Positions 52,155-60,359 of a stretch of 64,000 bases of DNA are shown in pieces. This stretch comes from Deltaproteobacteria bacterium (GTDB lineage: Bacteria; Desulfobacterota; Desulfobacteria; Desulfobacterales; JAFDMD01). The translations under genes were made by a program, and so were the position numbers. The stretch is from NCBI GenBank assembly GCA_019306065.1, contig JAFDMF010000002.1, positions 118,297-182,296 on the forward strand. Reading direction: 5' to 3'. How positions within the stretch are numbered: the first letter of the stretch is position 1; each line of letters begins with the position of its first letter. The notes beneath the pieces are model-generated. The model was not told where the DNA came from and did no database searches. It saw only the letters and a list, made by a program, of their open reading frames with translations.

Positions 52155-52919
52155 TTATTCCCCTTTAAGCTTTTCGCTAATAATTGTTTCCGCTTTTTCT
52201 ATGTCGCAAGGCAGATCTATTTCAAAAGAATCGTAGTTTGTAACAACTATTTTGATTCTTAAACCGTATTCTAATGCTCTTAACTGTTCCAATCTCTCTC
52301 TTTTTTCAAGTTCTCCTTCAGGCAAAGATGTAAATTTTTCAAGAAATTCTTTAGTATAAGCATAAAAGCCGAGATGTTTATATTTATTATTAAGGGTTAA
52401 ACCGTCTCTGTCATAAGGGATTGAGGTTCTGGAAAAATAAAGCGCAAAACCGTTATTGTCAAAAACGGTTTTTACGTCTTTAGGATCGGTTATCTCTTCA
52501 GGCTTGGTTATTCTGCATACAAGAGTGCTCATTCCGTCAAAACCTGTTTTAAACGGAGTAAGGATTTCGTCAAGGCATCTGAAATCAAAAAGCGGCTGAT
52601 CTCCTTGAACATTTATTATTATATCCTCTTTTTTCAAACCTATTATATTTGTAGCTTCTGCCGCTCTGTCTGTGCCGGATTTATGCAGAGTTGAAGTAAT
52701 AATATATTTGCCGCCGAAACTCTCCGCCTCTTTTGCTATCCGCTCGTCATCTGTCGCTATAAAAACATCCTTTATATTGGGAGACTTTTGGGCATTTTCA
52801 TAAACTCTTCTTATCATAGATTTGCCGGAAATAAGGGCAAGAGGCTTGCCCGGAAATCTTGAGGAAGCATATCTTGCAGGTATAATTACGGTTGCTTTTA
52901 CATCGGTATCACAATTCAT
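52155..52919 (-). CDS. kdsB: 3-deoxy-manno-octulosonate cytidylyltransferase
   Basis: A 254-residue enzyme that forms CMP-Kdo from CTP and Kdo. IPARYASSRFPGKPLALISG is the nucleotide-binding loop, VFIATDDERI follows, INVQGDQPLFD carries a metal-binding Asp, and the C-terminal EQLRALEYGLRIKIV is typical. All core residues are present. It feeds the WaaA enzyme encoded near 12 kb. Confidence 0.95.
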   Translation of the reverse strand: MNCDTDVKATVIIPARYASSRFPGKPLALISGKSMIRRVYENAQKSPNIKDVFIATDDERIAKEAESFGGKYIITSTLHKSGTDRAAEATNIIGLKKEDIIINVQGDQPLFDFRCLDEILTPFKTGFDGMSTLVCRITKPEEITDPKDVKTVFDNNGFALYFSRTSIPYDRDGLTLNNKYKHLGFYAYTKEFLEKFTSLPEGELEKRERLEQLRALEYGLRIKIVVTNYDSFEIDLPCDIEKAETIISEKLKGE

Positions 52920-52959
52920 CTTTATAATCGCTCTTTTTGGTGTCTATATTGTTTTATAA

Positions 52960-53095
52960 GATTTCTCCTTGCTGCGCTCGTCGAAATGACAAATAAAAAA
53001 ACATTCTTTAACATTACAAACAAAAAAATACTTCCTGTCATTTAGAGCAGGGCGAAAAATCCCTTCATTATTTCCTTTTAATCATTCTGCGTTCT
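52960..53095 (-). repeat. Dispersed repeat family D
   Basis: GATTTCTCCTTGCTGCGCTC then GTCGAAATGACAAATAAAA, and CCTGTCATTTAGAGCAGGGC then GAAAAATCCCTTCATTATTT. Two half-elements face each other as in the copy near 55.5 kb. Confidence 0.75.
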
Positions 53096-53131
53096 CCTGT
53101 CTGTGTCCTCCGTTAGAATTCTTATATTTTT

Positions 53132-53908
53132 TTAATTATTATTCTGAGTTTGAAAATTTTGCCGAATATAATTTTGCATACTTATCTCAAAATCTCTAAT
53201 TAATGCAGACATCTTTTTATCTACATCCTTTTCTATCTCCTCTTTTGCATTTGCTATCAGATTTTCGGCATCTCCGGCTATGCGCAGAAGTTTAATTCTT
53301 ATATCCTTTTCAAAAACTCCTATTCTTTCTTCAAGGTCGTTTTTTGTAAGACTTTGGCTTAACGAAGCATGTATAGAGGTTTTACGCTCTTGCCGAAACT
53401 CTTCCAATATTTTTTTAAAATCTGCAGAGGTTATTTTATCTTCTAACGTGTTTGTAAAACCCTCTGATACTTTTTTCAATTCCTCTTTATCAGGCTTATT
53501 TTTTAAGGCTTTTTCAATCTCTTCAATTTTTTTAAGCTTATTGACTATCTTATTAAAATCTTTTTTAACGCTGTTTGCCTCTTTTGTAATCTCTTCGATT
53601 TTTTTTGCCGCATCCCCTTTAAAATCGGAATTCAAAGCGGTTAAAGTTGCTATTTTGGCGTCAATCTCTTTAGAAAAATTTTCTATTTTTAAGGCTCCGC
53701 CGTCTTTTACTTCAAGCATTACCTCTGTCAAATTAAAATAGAATAACGCGGCGGAAGCGCATATAAGAATAAATGTAAAAAAGGCAACATAATTGATTCT
53801 TTTTTTTAACTTTACTATCTCCTCCATCTTTGTCTCTTCAAAGAAGATGGAATTTGTATTATCTTCTTCAAAATCAATTTTAGGATCAGATATTTTTTCA
53901 TTCTCCAT
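53132..53908 (-). CDS. Membrane-anchored coiled-coil protein, unknown function
   Basis: The protein has 258 residues. An acidic cytoplasmic N-tail (about 1-35) and one membrane helix (about 38-58, VAFFTFILICASAALFYF) precede a long Lys/Glu-rich coiled-coil periplasmic region (about 75-245). A short Gln/Asn tail ends it. No catalytic motif. It starts 4 bp after guaA, so it is co-transcribed. It could be a structural envelope protein; function not recognised. Confidence 0.7.
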   Translation of the reverse strand: MENEKISDPKIDFEEDNTNSIFFEETKMEEIVKLKKRINYVAFFTFILICASAALFYFNLTEVMLEVKDGGALKIENFSKEIDAKIATLTALNSDFKGDAAKKIEEITKEANSVKKDFNKIVNKLKKIEEIEKALKNKPDKEELKKVSEGFTNTLEDKITSADFKKILEEFRQERKTSIHASLSQSLTKNDLEERIGVFEKDIRIKLLRIAGDAENLIANAKEEIEKDVDKKMSALIRDFEISMQNYIRQNFQTQNNN

Positions 53909-53912
53909 TTTT

Positions 53913-55442
53913 TTACTCCCATTCTATAGTAGCGGGGGGTTTGGAGCTTATATCATATACAACCCTGTTGATTCCCGATACTTCATTGATAATTCTATTG
54001 GATATTCTACCCAAAAGTTTTTGCGGGAGCTTTGCCCAGTCTGCGGTCATAGCATCTTTACTGGTTACCGCTCTTATGGCGGCTATATTTTCATAAGTTC
54101 TGGAATCTCCCATTACTCCGACGCTTTTAACAGGCAAAAGAACCGCAAAAGACTGCCACAGTTTCTTATAATATCCAGCCGAATATATTTCTTCAAGAAG
54201 AATAGCGTCCGCCTCTCTTAATATTTCCAAACGTTCTTTTGTTATTTCTCCTATTACCCTTATTCCAAGCCCGGGGCCCGGAAACGGCTGTCTCCATATA
54301 AGCTGCGGGCTTATGCCTAATGTTTTGCCCAATTTTCGGACTTCATCTTTAAAAAAATATTTTAACGGCTCAATTAATTGCAGCTTCATATCTTTAGGAA
54401 GCCCGCCTACATTATGATGCGATTTTATAACCGCAGAAGGCCCTCCGAAAGCCGAAACCGATTCTATAACATCAGGGTATAATGTTCCTTGCGCAAGAAA
54501 CTTAACTCCTTTAATCTTTTTTGCTTCCTCTTGAAATATATCCGCAAATATCTTTCCTATTATTTTTCTCTTTTGTTCCGGATCCGTTACCTTTTTAAGC
54601 TTATCCAAAAATCTATTTTCCGCTTTAATAAATCTAACATTTATCTCAAGCTGCTCTTTAAATATCTTTTTTAAATTATAATCCTCATTTTTTCTTAACA
54701 AACCGTTGTCTATAAATATGGCGGTAAAATTCTTGTCCAAAGCTTTATTAAGCAGAATCGAAGTTACGGTAGAATCCACCCCGCCGCTTAATCCGAGTAT
54801 AACTTTATCATCCTTAACGCGCTCTTTAATTTCGCTTACGACTTTTTTTGCAAAAGATTTCATCGTCCAATTACGTTTACACCCGCTTATATTTATCACA
54901 AAATTTTCAAGCATTCTTTTCCCTTTTGGAGTATGGGCTACTTCGGGATGAAACTGAAAACCGTAAAGTTTTTTTTCTTCGTTTGCAACCGCCGCAAACT
55001 CGGTATTATCTGTAGAAGCAAGCCGACTAAAGCCTTCAGGAAGTCTATATATAGAATCTCCGTGGCTCATCCAGCATTTTGTTGTTTTATCCACTCCGTC
55101 AAACAACCTATGTTCGCTTTTTATATCCAAAGATGCAAAACCGTATTCTCTTTTTTCAGCTTTTTTTACGCCTCCGCTTAAAGCGTATATCATAAACTGC
55201 AATCCGTAACATATTCCGAGTATAGGTATATTAAGATCAAAAATTCTCTCATCTACTTCGGGACTGTTTCTATCATGAATGCTCATAGGTCCGCCGGATA
55301 AAATAATCCCTTTCGGAGCGATTGCTTTAATTTTACCTATTTCGATATTACAAGGTTCTATTTGGCAATATACTCTGCCTTCCCTTACTCTTCTTGCTAT
55401 AAGTTGGTTATATTGAGAACCGAAATCTATAACTAGTATCAT
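53913..55442 (-). CDS. guaA: GMP synthase (glutamine-hydrolysing)
   Basis: A 509-residue enzyme converting XMP to GMP. The class I amidotransferase domain has GICYGLQFM (catalytic Cys) and FQFHPEV (His). The ATP-pyrophosphatase has LGLSGGVDST, and the C-terminal dimerisation domain ends RVVYDISSKPPATIEWE. I choose Met at 55442 (MILVIDFGSQY) with AGGAG just before it. The 47 upstream in-frame codons, including FDERSEEKS, are translated family D repeat and should not be annotated. Confidence 0.96.
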   Translation of the reverse strand: MILVIDFGSQYNQLIARRVREGRVYCQIEPCNIEIGKIKAIAPKGIILSGGPMSIHDRNSPEVDERIFDLNIPILGICYGLQFMIYALSGGVKKAEKREYGFASLDIKSEHRLFDGVDKTTKCWMSHGDSIYRLPEGFSRLASTDNTEFAAVANEEKKLYGFQFHPEVAHTPKGKRMLENFVINISGCKRNWTMKSFAKKVVSEIKERVKDDKVILGLSGGVDSTVTSILLNKALDKNFTAIFIDNGLLRKNEDYNLKKIFKEQLEINVRFIKAENRFLDKLKKVTDPEQKRKIIGKIFADIFQEEAKKIKGVKFLAQGTLYPDVIESVSAFGGPSAVIKSHHNVGGLPKDMKLQLIEPLKYFFKDEVRKLGKTLGISPQLIWRQPFPGPGLGIRVIGEITKERLEILREADAILLEEIYSAGYYKKLWQSFAVLLPVKSVGVMGDSRTYENIAAIRAVTSKDAMTADWAKLPQKLLGRISNRIINEVSGINRVVYDISSKPPATIEWE

Positions 55443-55464
55443 TGGTCTCCTATCTTTAATGTTT

Positions 55465-55580
55465 TTATTATGAGATTTCTCCTCACTTCGTTCGTCGAAA
55501 TGACATGGCAAAAAAACTTCCTTCCCGTCATTTAGAGCGAAGCAAAAAATCCCTTTATTATTCCTTTCAATCCCCCTTTT
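55465..55580 (-). repeat. Dispersed repeat family D before guaA
   Basis: TTATGAGATTTCTCCTCACT, CGTTCGTCGAAATGACATGG and CCCGTCATTTAGAGCGAAGC. It lies upstream of guaA; the gap 55443-55880 also contains the liv promoter. Confidence 0.75.
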
Positions 55581-55746
55581 CAAAAAGGACGCAGAAAGGG
55601 ATTGCCGGTTCTTTCCGCTTGCTGATTAAATCCGGCATATTAATTAATTTGAAATAGTTTTATACTACCCAAAAGTCAAGAAAGGAGAATTAAAATCTTC
55701 AAATCAAACAAAACAGGACTCTTTTATACGGCAGCTATATAATAAA

Positions 55747-55775
55747 TTGACATAAATGCTTTATAATAATATTAG
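55747..55775 (+). promoter_or_regulatory. Candidate promoter of the liv operon
   Basis: TTGACA at 55747-55752, 17-bp spacer, TATTAG at 55770-55775, about 105 bp before the livK ATG. Confidence 0.5.
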
Positions 55776-55880
55776 TATATAGCTTTCAGACCGTTATCGG
55801 AAAACCAATTTATATATTTAACTTAAAAAATAGAACCAACGGCTGAATATCTTCAAATCTTTATAAACAGGAGGTCAATT

Positions 55881-57059
55881 ATGAAAAAATTAAGTCTTAT
55901 TCTAACTGCTATTTTTTTCACTCTATTTGCCCTATCATCTTCCGGCTGGTGCTGGGGTAAAAAAAAAATAATTAAAATAGGCATTAATGCTCCTATTACC
56001 GGCGATATACCAAAAGTGGGAGAAAACACCAAAAATACCGCTAAAATGTGGCTGGAAGATATAGAAAAAGCCGGAGGAATAGAAATAGCCGGCAAAAAAT
56101 ATCCTGTGGAACTTGTAATAGAAGACAACGAAGCTCAAGCGGAATCCGCAGTTAAAGTTAATACAAAAATGATTACGGAAGACGAAGTTATAACAGTAAT
56201 AGGTCCCCAGTCTTCAAAACAGGCAATACCTGCAGGAGGCGTGGCAGACAGCTATGCAACTCCGATGATAAGCCCTTGGTCAACCAATCCGGATACTACA
56301 AAAGACAGACCTTATGTGTTCAGAGGATGTTTTCTTGATCCTTTCCAGGGACCAATGCTGGCAAATTTTGTAAAAGAGGAATTTGGTTTTACAAAAGCGG
56401 CGGTTCTTTATGACGTGGCAAGCGATTATCCAAAAGGGCTTGCCGAATACTTTAAACAGGCATGGGAAAAAAATAACGGCGAAGGTTCCGTAGTATCTTA
56501 TGAAAGCTTTACGACAAAAGATGCCGATTTTAGTTCTCAGCTTACCAAAATAATAAATTCCGGAGCCGAAGTTTTATTTGTTCCGCAGTATTACAACGAA
56601 GTTGCTCTAATAGTTAAACAGGCTCGCGAATTAGGATGGAAAAAACCTATACTCGGAAGCGACAGCTGGGGATCATCCGAGACAATTACCCTTTGCGGAA
56701 GCGACTGCTACGGCGCCTTTTTTAGCACCCATTATGCTTCTGCCGGAGCCGAAGGAATTACAAAAGAGTTTATAGACCGTTATAAAAAAAAATACAGTTA
56801 CGTGCCGGACGACGTATGCGCTTTAACTTGGGATTCTTTAAAACTTGCCCAAAAGGCAATAGAAGCTCTTGTCGAATTTAGCGGAGATATAAAAAAAGAC
56901 CGCGAAAACGTTAAAAAAAATCTTGCGGAAATAGCAAACTTTGAAGGGGTTACCGGAAACATGAGTTTTACTCCGGACGGAGACCCCGTAAAATGCGCTA
57001 TTATCGTTAAAATAAGCGACGCAGGCGAGTTTAGATTCTATAAATCAGTATGCCCGTAA
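55881..57059 (+). CDS. livK: Branched-chain amino acid-type ABC substrate-binding protein
   Basis: The protein has 392 residues. A signal peptide ends near SGWCWG; a type I periplasmic binding protein fold follows with IGINAPITGDIPKVGENTKN, VIGPQSSKQAIPAGGVAD and YDVASDYPKGLAEYFKQ. It delivers ligand (Leu/Ile/Val or related amino acid) to LivHM. Cysteine pairs (GCFLD; CGSDC) may stabilise it. AGGAGG is just before the ATG. The first gene of the liv operon. Confidence 0.92.
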   Translation: MKKLSLILTAIFFTLFALSSSGWCWGKKKIIKIGINAPITGDIPKVGENTKNTAKMWLEDIEKAGGIEIAGKKYPVELVIEDNEAQAESAVKVNTKMITEDEVITVIGPQSSKQAIPAGGVADSYATPMISPWSTNPDTTKDRPYVFRGCFLDPFQGPMLANFVKEEFGFTKAAVLYDVASDYPKGLAEYFKQAWEKNNGEGSVVSYESFTTKDADFSSQLTKIINSGAEVLFVPQYYNEVALIVKQARELGWKKPILGSDSWGSSETITLCGSDCYGAFFSTHYASAGAEGITKEFIDRYKKKYSYVPDDVCALTWDSLKLAQKAIEALVEFSGDIKKDRENVKKNLAEIANFEGVTGNMSFTPDGDPVKCAIIVKISDAGEFRFYKSVCP

Positions 57060-57104
57060 TGGAAAACGGAAACGCGAAATTTAAACACAAAAAAAAATTA
57101 TGAT

Positions 57105-57174
57105 AAAAGGAGATGTTCAAAAATTTTTTGCGTAGAGGCTCTTATCGCCAAGGAAATAAACTTGAACATCTCCT
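57105..57174 (+). repeat. Dispersed repeat family E, copy 3 (perfect inverted ends)
   Basis: AGGAGATGTTCAA (57108-57120) and TTGAACATCTCCT (57162-57174) are exact 13-bp inverted ends around a 41-bp core. It separates livK from livH. Confidence 0.85.
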
Positions 57175-57235
57175 AATGAATAAGAATAAAAAGACAAATA
57201 AAATATAAACAGAGAAAACCTAAAAACGAGATAAA

Positions 57236-58153
57236 ATGGAATACTTTCTCCAAAACTTCATCAACGCGTTGCAATGGGGAAGCTTTTACGCTCTTATAGC
57301 CCTCGGCTATTCTATGGTATATAGCATACTTATGCTCTTTAATTTTGCTCATGGCGATATTTTTATGAGCGGTGCATACATCGGTTTTTGTATAGCAAGC
57401 CTTTTTATTTTTTTATTCGGAGGCGTCGGAGCCCCCGGCTGGCTTGTGATGATTTTAACAATTATAGTCTCTATGTTTTTAACCTCATTTATAGGAGTAT
57501 TAATAGAAAAAATCGGGTACAGACCATTAAGAAATGCTCCGCGCGCATCCGCCGCAATTACCGGCTTGATGATAGGCATTATATTAGAAACCTCCAATAT
57601 AGCCATATTCGGCACAAAAAGAATCGCTTTTCCTCCGCTTGTGGAAACAGTTACCTACAATATTGCAGGAATCTTTATTACCAATAAAAAAATCATAATA
57701 GTGGCAATCTCACTTTTTTTAATGGCGGGGCTGCATTTTTTTATAGAAAAAACAAAATGGGGCATGGCTATGCGGGCTATGTCTTACGACTTTTTTATAG
57801 TTCCCCTTATGGGCGTATCTTTAAACGTAATAGCTCCGTTAACCTTTGCCATAGGCTCCGCGCTTGCGGCTGCCGCAGGCATACTTTACGGACTTGCATA
57901 TCCGGTATTAGACCCTTATATGGGAATACTTTTGGGATGGAAAGCCTTTGTAGCGGCAATATTAGGCGGCAGAGGCTCGATTTTGGGAGCGGCTTTGGCA
58001 GGATTTTTACTCGGATTTATAGAAATATTTACCGCTATGATATTTCCTTCCACATTAAGAGATCTGATAGCATATTCAATAATACTTATTATATTGACCA
58101 TCAGACCTCACGGATTTTTCGGCAAAGCTCACAGTTCAAGTTTAAGACTTTAA
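57236..58153 (+). CDS. livH: Branched-chain amino acid ABC permease LivH
   Basis: A 305-residue permease with about eight helices. ALIALGYSMVYSILMLFNFAHGD is the classic LivH start, RPLRNAPRASAAITGLMIG follows, and the coupling region is GMAMRAMSYDF. The C-terminal AAILGGRGSILGAALAGFLLG is typical. It forms the channel with LivM. Confidence 0.93.
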   Translation: MEYFLQNFINALQWGSFYALIALGYSMVYSILMLFNFAHGDIFMSGAYIGFCIASLFIFLFGGVGAPGWLVMILTIIVSMFLTSFIGVLIEKIGYRPLRNAPRASAAITGLMIGIILETSNIAIFGTKRIAFPPLVETVTYNIAGIFITNKKIIIVAISLFLMAGLHFFIEKTKWGMAMRAMSYDFFIVPLMGVSLNVIAPLTFAIGSALAAAAGILYGLAYPVLDPYMGILLGWKAFVAAILGGRGSILGAALAGFLLGFIEIFTAMIFPSTLRDLIAYSIILIILTIRPHGFFGKAHSSSLRL

Positions 58154-58244
58154 AATAACAGAAAAAAACGACAGCCTTGACAAGACGGGAAGCAATTTTT
58201 CTCGGAGTATTCGATTAAATGAATATAAAGATTAACCCGAAAAA

Positions 58245-58297
58245 GAGGTTGCATGCAACCTCGCTACTTTGCAACTTTTTATCTTAATTATAAAAAT
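58245..58297 (+). repeat. Family A palindrome and leader before livM
   Basis: GAGGTTGCATGCAACCTC at 58245-58262 is a perfect palindrome. CTACTTTGCAACTTTTTATC then TTAATTATAAAA runs into the livM ATG. Confidence 0.85.
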
Positions 58298-59566
58298 ATG
58301 AAACGAATTATCGGATTTAAAAAAATTCTCGGATTTTTTTCCGCAATGCCCGCATTAGGCTGGCTCTTCGGATTTTTTTCTGCGGTTATTATCGAATACC
58401 TGATAGGCAATAACATAGCTTGGCTGCTCGGGCTTCCGAAGATACCGGTTCTTTTCGGCTTTCTTATAATGCTAAAAAAGCCGCTTTTAATACCTGGCGC
58501 TTTGGCTTACATAATTATAGTATATCTTTTACCTTTAACATTAACAGCGCGTTTTTTCTCTGGTAAAATAAACAAACTTGCGGCAAAACTTTATAAACTG
58601 CCCCCGCCTGTTTATACCGTTTTTTATCTGATATTTTTATATATAATAATAGATATATGGGCGGGTATGAGCGATTACAGAATAGTTACGCTAAAGCTTA
58701 CCTTTATAGCCATAATCTTAACTTTAAGCTTAAACGTCATAAACGGATACATGGGGGAATTCTCATGCTCTCATACCGGATTTATGGCGTTAGGCGCTTA
58801 CTTCGCATCAACCGTAACCCTTATTTTATTTACAAACGATAAACTTTTCGGAGAGGCTTTGCTTCCTTCCTATTTGGCGCCTTTTTTATTTCCGATAGCT
58901 CTTATAATAGGCGGAATAGCCGCCGCGCTCGGCTCCCTTTTGGTTGCAATACCATCCTTTAGAACCAGAGGAGATTATCTTGCCATAATATCGCTGGCTT
59001 TTATGTTTATAGTAAAAAGTCTAATAGAAAATCTTGAAGTTTTGGGCGGGGCAAGAGGAATGGGCGGGCAGCATCCTTTGGCTAACCTTCCTACAGTATT
59101 TATATGGACAATATTATCAATATGGATAATCAATAATTTTGTTACATCAATAATAGGAAAAGCTACAAATGCCGTCCGAGATAACGAAACTGCCGCAAAT
59201 GCAATGACAATTAATACAAGACGCACAAAAATAGTAACCTTTATGTTTGCGGCGTTCTGGGCTGGCGTAGCAGGAGGGCTTTTTGCTCATGTACTATGCT
59301 ATGTAAACCCCGGAACATTCGGCATTAAAAAACTTGCGGAGATATTTACTATGGTATATTTCGGCGGATTAAATTCCATAGTAGGCTCAATTATAGGCGC
59401 GGTAGCATTTAATCTGGCAAGCGAAGCTTTAAGACCTCTCGAGCTGTTCAAATGGATTATAATACCGGTTATTATGATATTAATAATGATATACAGACCT
59501 ACAGGGCTTGTTGCATTTAAAGAATTCGATATAAAAAAAATACTCGCTCCGAAAGGAGATAAATAA
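58298..59566 (+). CDS. livM: Branched-chain amino acid ABC permease LivM
   Basis: A 422-residue permease with about ten helices. ALSLNVINGYMGEFSCSHTGFM, LGSLLVAIPSFRTRGDYLA and the coupling loop AVRDNETAANAMTINTRRTK are typical. A longer N-terminal hydrophobic extension (about 1-120) is as in many LivM proteins. Met at 58298 is chosen because the 15 earlier codons translate the family A repeat. livG follows after 3 bp. Confidence 0.92.
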   Translation: MKRIIGFKKILGFFSAMPALGWLFGFFSAVIIEYLIGNNIAWLLGLPKIPVLFGFLIMLKKPLLIPGALAYIIIVYLLPLTLTARFFSGKINKLAAKLYKLPPPVYTVFYLIFLYIIIDIWAGMSDYRIVTLKLTFIAIILTLSLNVINGYMGEFSCSHTGFMALGAYFASTVTLILFTNDKLFGEALLPSYLAPFLFPIALIIGGIAAALGSLLVAIPSFRTRGDYLAIISLAFMFIVKSLIENLEVLGGARGMGGQHPLANLPTVFIWTILSIWIINNFVTSIIGKATNAVRDNETAANAMTINTRRTKIVTFMFAAFWAGVAGGLFAHVLCYVNPGTFGIKKLAEIFTMVYFGGLNSIVGSIIGAVAFNLASEALRPLELFKWIIIPVIMILIMIYRPTGLVAFKEFDIKKILAPKGDK

Positions 59567-59569
59567 ATA

Positions 59570-60343
59570 ATGACTCCGCTGCTTAAAGTAAAAAATATGA
59601 CCCATTTTTTCGGAGGATTAAGAGCAGTTTATAACTACAACCTTACTCTTGAAAAAAACAGAATACAAGGTTTAATAGGACCAAACGGAGCAGGAAAGAC
59701 AACCGTATTTAACCTTATAACCGGAATATTTAAACCTTCCAAAGGCAGCGTAAAGCTTGACAACGAAGAAATAGCCGGACTTTTTCCGTATCAAATCGCA
59801 TCTAAAGGGCTTGGCAGAACATTTCAAAACCTTTTGTTATGGAGACATTTAACGGTTTTCGATCATATAAAAATAGCTCATTATTCGCAGATTAGCTACG
59901 GACTTATCGGATCATTTTTCGGCACAAAAAAGCGACGCGAAGAGGAAGCAAAAATAAAAGAAAACTCTTATCGGCTTATGGAAATCTTCGATATATCCGA
60001 TTTTGCGGATATGCTTGCGGTTAATCTTCCTTACGGCGCGCAGCGAAGAGTGGAAATGGCAAGAGCTATGGCTATAAAGCCCAAAGCGCTTTTTTTAGAC
60101 GAGCCTACCGCAGGAATGACCCCCGAAGAATTAATCAGAATGATACAAATAATAAAAAACGTCCAAAAAAAATTTAACGTTGCAATATTTTTAATAGAAC
60201 ACAGACTCAAATTTGTAATGGAACTTTGCGAAACAATACAAACATTGGTATTCGGAGAGGTAATAGCCGAAGGAACCCCGGAGCAAATACAAAACAACCC
60301 GCAGGTTATAGAGGCGTATCTAGGCAAAGAGGATATAAGTTAA
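59570..60343 (+). CDS. livG: Branched-chain amino acid ABC ATPase LivG
   Basis: A 257-residue ATPase. Walker A GPNGAGKTT, LGRTFQNLLLWRHLTV with the Q-loop, a signature-like LPYGAQRRVEMARA typical of LivG, Walker B LFLDEPTAGMTPEE and IEHRLKFVMELCE. It pairs with LivF. Its partner livF is displaced 2 kb downstream by two unrelated genes. Confidence 0.94.
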   Translation: MTPLLKVKNMTHFFGGLRAVYNYNLTLEKNRIQGLIGPNGAGKTTVFNLITGIFKPSKGSVKLDNEEIAGLFPYQIASKGLGRTFQNLLLWRHLTVFDHIKIAHYSQISYGLIGSFFGTKKRREEEAKIKENSYRLMEIFDISDFADMLAVNLPYGAQRRVEMARAMAIKPKALFLDEPTAGMTPEELIRMIQIIKNVQKKFNVAIFLIEHRLKFVMELCETIQTLVFGEVIAEGTPEQIQNNPQVIEAYLGKEDIS

Positions 60344-60359
60344 AAGGAGATATACTATT

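Noticed and set aside
53280-53741. Plus-strand 153-codon frame
   Set aside because: Antisense of the Lys/Glu-rich coiled-coil gene; Phe/Ser/Leu-rich shadow.
55443-55583. N-terminal extension of guaA
   Set aside because: It is translated family D repeat; AGGAG and the conserved MILVIDFGSQ start are at 55442.
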